Shown here one piece after another: positions 57,290 to 64,000 of a stretch of 64,000 nucleotides of DNA. The position numbers were made by a program, and so were the translations under genes. How positions within the stretch are numbered: position 1 is the stretch's first letter; each line of letters begins with the position of its first letter. The notes beneath the pieces are model-generated. The model worked only from the letters and a program-made list of their open reading frames with translations. It was not told the DNA's origin and searched no databases. Source of the DNA: Rhabdophis nuchalis (Eukaryota; Chordata; Lepidosauria; Squamata; Natricidae); the NCBI GenBank assembly GCA_039707465.1, contig CM077651.1, positions 18,503,519 to 18,567,518 on the forward strand. The letters are read 5' to 3'.

Positions 57290-58397
57290 ATGGGGGAGGA
57301 AGCGGAGGAGTGATTTGTGATGTTCTTTGCCAGCTTTTCATAAGCAATATCAGTAGAGAAGTTGGCAGGAAGTTACATCTACTCCCACTGCTTTTTTGCC
57401 TGCCTGTGTTCATTCTGCTTCTCTCTTGAGATAAAGAAATATCTCTGAAAGGCTGACCCAACCAGGTCATGAGTTTTCTAGTTGATATTTAAAAATGATT
57501 TAAAAACACCTCCCTACATATAATTTGCCTGGCTTATTTTGCCATGTTATATCTGGTTTTTGAAGTTCTTGCTTATCAGATAGAAGCGGATCATAAAGCT
57601 AATCTCCAAACTGTCAGAAGCTTAACACTTTGAATTCTGCAAAGGAAACTGCTGTTAAAAACATAGGAATTAAATCGCTTGCTACTGACATATTTTAGAA
57701 AACAGGCAACATTAGGCTGGAAGGCTAGACAAGAATTTTATTGTCTCTTTCCAGCATCAATATAGCAGGAATAGGAAATGTACTATGGGGACTTGTCTAC
57801 ACCATCTCTGAGAATCAGACATGGTTGAATGGAAGAGAGAAAAAGTGATTAAATAATACAACACTTCACACACTTCTTAACTGGAAACCATATACACAAT
57901 AAAAGGAGTCACATTCTTAGTTGCTTGTCAATTTGTATCAGACTGTTCTAAACCTGAAAGTGTATGAGTCTTTTGGTGTCACCCTGGAAAAAAGGAGGCT
58001 GTCACATTTTATGACCATGTCTAGCAATAAACATTTCAAAGAGTAGAACAAAAGCAACATCAGAAAAATCACCAATGACCAAAGCAAGTCAACCAGAAAA
58101 AAATAATAATGCATCCCTATGTACTGGGTCACAGAGGACAAATGCAGGGTTAATCTAAGGGCAATTTAAGGATCAAAATCCAGATAAATTCAGGCCAGAA
58201 GTTTCTAGTATTTTATTTATGTTGTAAAAAAATAATAATAATATAGCTGAACAATCAGCTGAAGCTTCAGTTTGCAGAAAAGGAATGTCTCCCAGCTCAA
58301 TTCCTGAATTCTGAGATAGGAAGCCTCTTCCTTATGGCAGCCTTCCCTTGTGTATCCTTCCTTTGATGATTTGTCTACAGGACTGCTTTGTTTCTGC
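57290..58397. other. No recognised gene
   Basis: No signature was found. Confidence 0.45.
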
Positions 58398-58701
58398 CAG
58401 GGGTGGGATGGGATTTTACCAGTTTAACCACCTGTTTGCTGAGCGTGTGCTTTGCTCGCGCCTGCGCCTAACGTGCCTGATGCATGCGGGCACAGTTTAC
58501 CAAAATCTCACCTTCAGTACTACTGCTGATGAAGAAAACAGCTGAGGTGTGGCAATCCACTCTGCTTGCCGATCAGCTGGGCTTCGGAAAAGGAAATATA
58601 GGCGGGCGGATGGGCCCACTTCAAAGTCAGAGTGAACCAATTCTCTCCCAGCTGATAATTGGAGCTACTGGTTCACCTGAACCAGTAGAATCCTACCCCA
58701 G
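58398..58701. mobile_element. hAT-type MITE (CAGGGGTGGGAT subfamily), ~304 bp
   Basis: CAGGGGTGGGATGGGATTTT at the left and AGAATCCTACCCCAG at the right form imperfect inverted ends. The flanks do not show a convincing 8-bp match. The interior has GCCGATCAGCTGGGCTTCGG, shared in type with the other long hAT MITEs. Confidence 0.7.
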
Positions 58702-58837
58702 GTGTGATGTTACAAGCCCATTGCTTTCTCTTAGCTTGATCATGACACTTCTTTTCAGATGAGGAATCCTCTAGGGCAGACATTGCAATGGCCAATTATC
58801 TGTTATATATAAATAGGGTATACTGTAGTGACTGTAT

Positions 58838-59060
58838 AAGAGTGGTGTGGTGGCCTAGTGGTGAAGACGCTTGCCTTCCATTTGGAAGGTTGAGAGGTCA
58901 ATCTTAGCGGGAAATGTTTCTCTCCTAGGTACAAAGAAAAAACATCCTGTGACCTCGGTGTGGGGTGAGAAAGAGCATCCAGCCAGTTAAACACTCAGCT
59001 CCATCCAGTTATCCTTACTACCCCAAATTAAGCGATTACAGGGTCATAAAAAGGGAGTTT
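58838..59060 (+). mobile_element. Sauria-type SINE, plus strand
   Basis: The head TAAGAGTGGTGTGGTGGCCT is followed by a tRNA-like region (box B-like GAGGTCAATC). The core has GAGCATCCAGCCAGTTAAAC, and the BovB tail is CTACCCCAAATTAAGCGATT then ACAGGGTCATAAA. The flanks around TACTGTAGTGACTG and TACTGTAGCTACTG agree at 12 of 14 positions. It is the clearest tail among the Sauria SINEs here. Confidence 0.88.
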
Positions 59061-60589
59061 TACTGTAGCTACTGCATATATAATGACTGTATATAAACAA
59101 AGAGCAAACCCCACATTCCCTAGCACTGATGATGTTATCAAATCTGGTAATAAAGTATCTGCAAATAAATAACCAAGCTCAGAGACCATCATGGACTCCA
59201 AAATAACCAATTAAAATTCATCTAAATAAAGGAGAGATGCTCAGCTTACTGAAGAAATTTTGGTTTGTGCTGCCAGAATATTCATCCCCATCTCCCCTTC
59301 TTGGTTTTCACTTCTTTCTGGTTTGGGGTAACCTACCCAGAACATAATATGGCAAGCTTGAATCAAAGATTTAGAATTAGATAAAAACAGAAGCTCTTTT
59401 ATACCAAATGCTTGTCTCTGTGCCTTGGTTTATATCCCCTACTGTAGGTTCAATTGGATCCCCAGTTACACTCTAGCTTGCCTACAAATGAAAGAAACAA
59501 TTCATTCCCTGGAAAACAATTCCTGAATTTTGGTATCTCAAATAACATGAACTGGATGTCATCTTGACCTCAACCAAGGGCTTCCTATAATTGGCAGGAA
59601 CTATTTCACATCTGAATAACATTTGCATGTCTTCTACTATGGATTACTCATTTCAGGTTGCCACAACATTTCCATGGAGTTAGGTCTCAACTGACTATGT
59701 TATTTCAAAACATTGATTTGTTTCTTCTTCATCTGTTATCATGTACACTTGGGATCACTGTCTTGTTGCCTGACACACTTTTGCTTCAAGTGACGAGCAG
59801 ATGGCTTGATATCCTTTTGCAGAATTCTCCAATACTAAGCAGAACACATGATTCTTTCAATGATGGCAACTCATCCAGATGTTGAAGCAAAGATGTATTC
59901 CCCAGTCAAGACACTGCTGTACTACATCTATGCTTGACTCCATATACAAGTCTCTTATTGTGACATATGCAGTAACTGATTTCTCCAAGATATCACTGAA
60001 GTATCCCCAAAAGTTTCACTTTCATCTCACCTGCCATAAATTATTCATACATTCCTGAAGTAGGAAAACAGAGGACCATTGGAGCTCTAATGTTGTAGGG
60101 TTTAACAACAAAAAATTGAAAGGTGTCAGAATTTCCCTCTCTCTTCTCTTATACCATCCAAGACAGGGTTATGTTGAGTCTCTTCTTTCTGCTTATAATT
60201 TTTCCCAGCACTGAAATTGCATTTATTGTGTCTTTCGTCTTGGAACAGCTTTCACATTCCTTCATTATTTCTGCCTCTTTATAAACAAGAAAAGAGAGAC
60301 CTGCAGATCCCTAGATGATGTTCTGAGTGTTCTTTGTGACTCCCTGTACAATTTTCATGCTGTATTCTTGGTGCTATTTTGACAGAACAGTCACTCTTTA
60401 GAAAATTAATTCTTACTTGAAATTCTTTCCATTTCAAGGCTATGTCTCTGAGTCAGGTTCACCGCAGTCTCCAAACTTGAGGACTAGTTTGGTAATATTT
60501 TCCAAACTGATAGGCATTTTTTTTTTTTAGAAATATGTATATATAGAGAGGGGTGATCAGATATTTATTTTAACCAAGATATGTGATAT
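59061..60589. other. No recognised gene
   Basis: No signature was found. Confidence 0.45.
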
Positions 60590-60712
60590 TGAATAAGTTA
60601 TTTTAAATTTTATATGGTTTTGTATGTATTTTTAATATTCCTGTGCGCCGCCCTGAGTCCGTTTGGAGAAGGGCGGGGTATAAATTGAATAAATGAAATG
60701 AAATGAAATGAT
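60590..60712 (+). mobile_element. L2 LINE 3' end
   Basis: TGTGCGCCGCCCTGAGTCCG and AGAAGGGCGGGGTATAAATT match the UTR of the L2 at 48,226-49,195. It ends in GAAAT repeats. The roughly 60 bp upstream (TTTTGTATGTATTTTTAA) also aligns. Confidence 0.85.
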
Positions 60713-61719
60713 GCTTCCAGAATGTGTGTAGTGAGAATTTTAAAAGCGATGAGAGCCAGAATTTGTGCAACTTATATAAATTAAGTTTGACTCAAATTAG
60801 TCTTGATATTAAACTGATAAGAACAGATACTACACTTGAGTTTAGGCAAGAGGCTAGGAAGCAGTCTCACATATTTTGTTCACTTTCTTCTTTTTAGTGT
60901 GGATATATTTTGCTTCAGTTTTCTGTTTAGAGCCCTGGCAGTTTTTCTTTTTTATAGGATTATGTTTGTAGATTTAATTGGATGTGGGTTTCTTTTTCTG
61001 AATTTGAATTGTAACTTTATCATTTACTGATATTTTATTGTTGATCCACTTTTGTTAAGGGAACGTATATAAATATAATAAATGAATAAGTAAGATATGG
61101 ACTTAGTCTGACTATTGAAGGTGGTTTTCTATGTTTCCTTAATAGTCTCTCATTAATCCTATTACATTGCTTCAGATACAAAATTATCTGCAGAATGTGA
61201 ATTGAACAGATCAATACATAAATTCACAGGTAATATTAGTTATATGTCCTATGATAATGGTTCTGTTTTTGGAAACTGCACCTGTACAGGTAGTCACCGA
61301 CTTATAACCAAAATTTAGCCCAAATTTTCTGTTGCTAAGCATGAGATATATTAAATGAGTTTTGCTCTCTTTTATGACCTTTCTTGCTACAGCTGTTAAG
61401 TGAATCGCTTAATACTTATTACGTTAGTAACATGATTGTTAAGAAAATCTAGCTTACTTATTGATCTTTCTTGTCAGAAGGTCGCAAATGTGATCACATG
61501 ACCCAGAATAGTGCACCCATCATGAATACGAACCAGTTGCCAAGCAACTGAATTTTGATCATGTGACCTTGGAGGTTGCTGCAACAGTCATTTGTGAAAA
61601 ACAGTCATAGGTCACTTTTTAAAGTGCCATTATGACTTTGAACAGTCACTAAATCATCATCTTCTTCTGTGGGGTGGAGTCTGAGCAGCTGAATGGCACT
61701 GAGTGTTTACTGCACAGAT

Positions 61720-62004
61720 CAGTGGTGGGTTGCTCTTACCGTCGCTACTGGTACACTGCTCATGGGGCTGTGTGTCCTGTTTGTGCATGTGCAATGCGCG
61801 CATACACAATCCACCACCCCTGTGATGCCCAGCTGCTTGTTGAGGCTCACGCAAGCGCCACATGCTGTGCACGCATGCGCAATTGGCCGGTTGCTTTAAA
61901 AACAGGTGTAGAACATGGGCGGATGGGCCACCATACCAGTACACTATCAGTTGCTCCCAGCTACTATCGGTACAGTTGGACCGGACCTAGAGGAACCCAC
62001 CAGT
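61720..62004. mobile_element. hAT-type MITE (CAGTGGTGGG subfamily), 285 bp
   Basis: CAGTGGTGGGTTGCTCTTAC and AGAGGAACCCACCAGTG are inverted ends. The flanks GCACAGAT and GGACGGTA agree poorly with each other. Each matches GGCCGGAT, the sequence expected at this SINE position from 6,960, at 5 of 8 bases, so a decayed duplication is likely. Confidence 0.8.
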
Positions 62005-62113
62005 GGGACGGTACCCATCCTGTCGCCAATGTGGAGCTTTGCTCAGCAGATATATTCTCATTGTGCCCAGAGAGGGATATATCTGCCTCTATCTAGGATT
62101 AAATTCACAGCTT

Positions 62114-62257
62114 CTGTGGCCTAGAGGTGGAGCTCTCGCCTCCCAATCAGGAGGTTGTGACTTCAATCCTAGGTAGAGGCAGATGTACGGTCTCCTGCTT
62201 GGGCAGGGGGTTGGACTAGATGACCTGCAAGGTCCCTTCCAACTCTGTTAAGTTGTC
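62114..62257 (+). mobile_element. Chimeric SINE: Sauria-type 5' half, CR1 3' end
   Basis: It opens with the same tRNA-like head as the Sauria SINEs (TGTGGCCTAGAGGTGGAGCT, CTTCAATCCTAGGTAGAGGC). After about 70 bp it changes to a CR1 3' terminus (GGGGGTTGGACTAGATGACC, AAGGTCCCTTCCAACTCTGT). It sits in opposite orientation inside a normal Sauria SINE. CAGCTTC on the left and AAGCTGT on the right may be its duplication. Confidence 0.75.
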
Positions 62258-62399
62258 AAGCTGTCTGATTGTGAGGTGAGAGCTCCACCTCTAGGCCACC
62301 GCACCACTCTTTGAACAGTTACTAAATGTCTAGTTGTAAATTGAGGACTACCTGTAATGGAAATTCCTGTGGGACTATAGTCTGACCTTCTCGTTAACA

Positions 62400-63200
62400 G
62401 CTAATTACAATTATAATGTAATTCCTTCTCCCTCTTTGTTGCTATAAGAATCCTTTCAGTCCCACACTTGATCCACATCTTGTTTAACCGTTTTATCTTT
62501 TTTCTTCTTCTTCCAGAAAAAAGCCCATATAAAATTTCATGACTTTCAAAAAAGTTTTTCCCCCCTCCAACCAAACAGATCAGCTTTGCCATCTCAGCCA
62601 GTTCTGATATTTGCAAAACCTATTCTTGCATTGTGGGGATTTCATTGTTCTTCCATTGTTGAGCACAAAAATAGTCTTGCTGTAGTTGCTATATGCAAAA
62701 TGAATTTGCTGTGAGTCTTTTCCATCCTTCTCTGTAAGTCCCAATTAAGTGAACTTTGGTTTCGTCACTATATTTATCATTAAAATCCTTTGCATTGTTG
62801 TGTGAATTTGTATCCAGAATGTCTGAGCTTTCTCACAATTCACCAGGCGTGATAAAATATCCCTTCATGTTCTTGACATTTCCATCCCTGGTTTGAAATA
62901 TCTTTGAACATTTTTTATTATTTCTCTGGTGTAATATGCCAATCATGCCTCATTTTATAAAAAATAAATCTCTTAAATTATGATACAATGTACATTTAAT
63001 GCTAGTTACAGACATTCTTTCCCAAGTGTCCATCGGTATATGAACTGTCCATAATTAATAGCCCAGTTTGTCATGCAATCTTTAACTCCTCTTCCTTATC
63101 AAATATTAACCAGGATTTACATGTTTTTGCTACACACATTCATCATTTGAACGCAATTCAAATTCTGGTTTATGTTTTTCAAATTCAACTATCTTTTTAT
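62400..63200 (-). mobile_element. L1-clade LINE, ORF2 carboxy end
   Basis: On the minus strand the frameshifted product reads KEEELKIA, YTREIIKNVQR, CEKAQTFWIQIHTTMQRIL, and ends near GKTFLKVMKFYMGFF. The order and the cysteine plus KAQTFW block match the carboxy end of L1 ORF2. RT lies beyond the right edge and is not visible. It is strongly decayed. Confidence 0.65.
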
Positions 63201-63905
63201 CCGTATTCAAGCTTCCTTTTAACTGACCAAGTATTTATGATACAACTTCCCATGAATTTAAAAATTAAACCCAAAACACTCAGCAGGAAAGATTAAATGG
63301 AGTTGTGTTTCTGTGAATGTGACCATCAACTAAATGATTATTAGAAGTGTATTGAGTCTGCTAATGAAATTTGCCATGCAAACTATATGGTATATAATAT
63401 ACTTTAATGGTTGGCTAACTCTTTCTCAAAAATATTCATTCAAGGTGAAACAATATAATAAAAAAGTGTTATTCTTTCTGTCACTATTTAGTGATAGTGC
63501 TTTTTGTGAGCCTTCTCTTCAACTATGTATATCAAATTTCTCTGTGCCTGAAGGAGATTCCTCTTTATAGGAATATCTAGAGATAGTACATTAAATAGGA
63601 ATGTTTTATTATGTGAAAAAGTACAGTAATACGTAAAATATTATACTCCGTTTCTATTGACATCCCCCTGGAATATGACATAAAATATTTGAGTATCTGG
63701 TTTTTTAAATAAATAAATTAATATATAATTATGAAAAGGAGTATGTGGCAGCTATAGGAGACTATCTGGGGAGTTAATGGGACTAATTATTACATTATCA
63801 AACAACTAAATATATTCAAACAAATTTTATAAAAGTGTTTTTCCTTGCTCACTATAAGTATAAACCATCTCTGGGATTTAATTCATCCCAAATAAGCATC
63901 TATAG
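63201..63905. other. AT-rich stretch, nothing recognised
   Basis: No supported feature. It could include more of the decayed L1. Confidence 0.4.
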
Positions 63906-63906
63906 G

Positions 63907-63979
<73 letters not shown>

Positions 63980-64000
63980 CAACAACAACAACAACAACAA
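63906..64000 (+). repeat. (AAT)n(AAC)n microsatellite at the window end
   Basis: About 23 AAT units change to AAC at 63,977. The AAC part runs out of the window, so its length is unknown. AAC tails also end the R4/Dong copies at 18,525 and 19,668, but no LINE end is seen next to this array. Confidence 0.95.

Larger units (their letters stand above)
61655..62309 (-). mobile_element. Sauria-type SINE, itself interrupted twice
   Basis: The SINE is in three pieces: 61,655-61,719 (tail side), 62,005-62,113 and 62,265-62,309 (head side, minus-strand start AGAGTGGTGCGGTGGCC). The duplication TTTGAACAGTCACTAAAT (61,637-61,654) and TTTGAACAGTTACTAAAT (62,310-62,327) matches 17 of 18, so the whole block entered family P as one SINE. 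Confidence 0.88.
61286..62355. mobile_element. Family P MITE, both ends present, interrupted
   Basis: ACAGGTAGTCACCGACTTAT at the left is the inverse of the right end (TTGTAAATTGAGGACTACCTGT region). The body 61,310-61,654 has CTGTTAAGTGAATCGCTTAA and AATGTGATCACATGACC. At 61,637-61,654 it is broken by a Sauria SINE and resumes at 62,310. Without insertions it measures about 410 bp. The superfamily is not determined. Confidence 0.8.

Noticed and set aside
61674..62096. 140-residue open frame
   Set aside because: It spans the joint of a Sauria SINE and a hAT MITE, so it is a chance frame.

Overview
The window looks like AT-rich, gene-poor genomic DNA from a squamate reptile, most likely a snake. 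I found no protein-coding host gene, no functional RNA gene and no prokaryotic feature. The assignment rests on the transposon mix: Sauria-type SINEs with a BovB tail, CR1, L2, RTE/BovB-like, R4/Dong and L1 LINE remnants side by side, many short hAT-type elements, and microsatellites growing out of LINE 3' ends.

Layout. 1-3,960: a CR1 fragment, an intact-ended hAT element (perfect 8-bp TSD), then a short-TIR element (family P) split by a CR1 tail with a pentanucleotide array and by a 1.47-kb L2 that keeps YADD. 5-12 kb: hAT, a Sauria SINE inside CR1, two copies of an unclassified family (X) that end in (AG)n or (AC)n, and an LTR-like repeat split by a hAT. 13.5-26 kb: R4/Dong LINE remains, a (CTT)n(CCT)n(ACC)n array, and an RTE-clade LINE as an endonuclease half and an RT half. 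27-36.5 kb: tRNA-derived SINEs, LTR-like repeats, several hAT MITEs and an 890-bp mariner with long near-identical TIRs and the middle of its transposase deleted. 37.7-44.6 kb: two solo LTRs, a palindromic MITE, family X, L2 tails, SINEs and a 200-bp AAT/ATT inverted array. 47.8-57.3 kb: a young-looking L2 with one stop codon and an inverted copy of part of itself, a CR1 split by a processed retrocopy with a 17-bp TSD, and another solo LTR. 58-64 kb: hAT, Sauria SINE, a four-element nest at 61,286-62,355, an L1 ORF2 end, and an AAT/AAC array cut by the window end.

How the parts interact. These are independent insertions, not a pathway. Their order can be read from interrupted elements and duplicated target sites: hAT into LTR, SINE and MITE; SINE into CR1 and MITE; a retrocopy into CR1. 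Non-autonomous copies sit beside remains of their likely partners (BovB-tailed SINEs with RTE/BovB, a poly(A) retrocopy with L1). The best leads are a SINE joining a Sauria-type 5' half to a CR1 3' end, family X, the mariner deletion derivative, the retrocopy and one candidate 30-nt cassette exon. No name, divergence or age was checked against a database.
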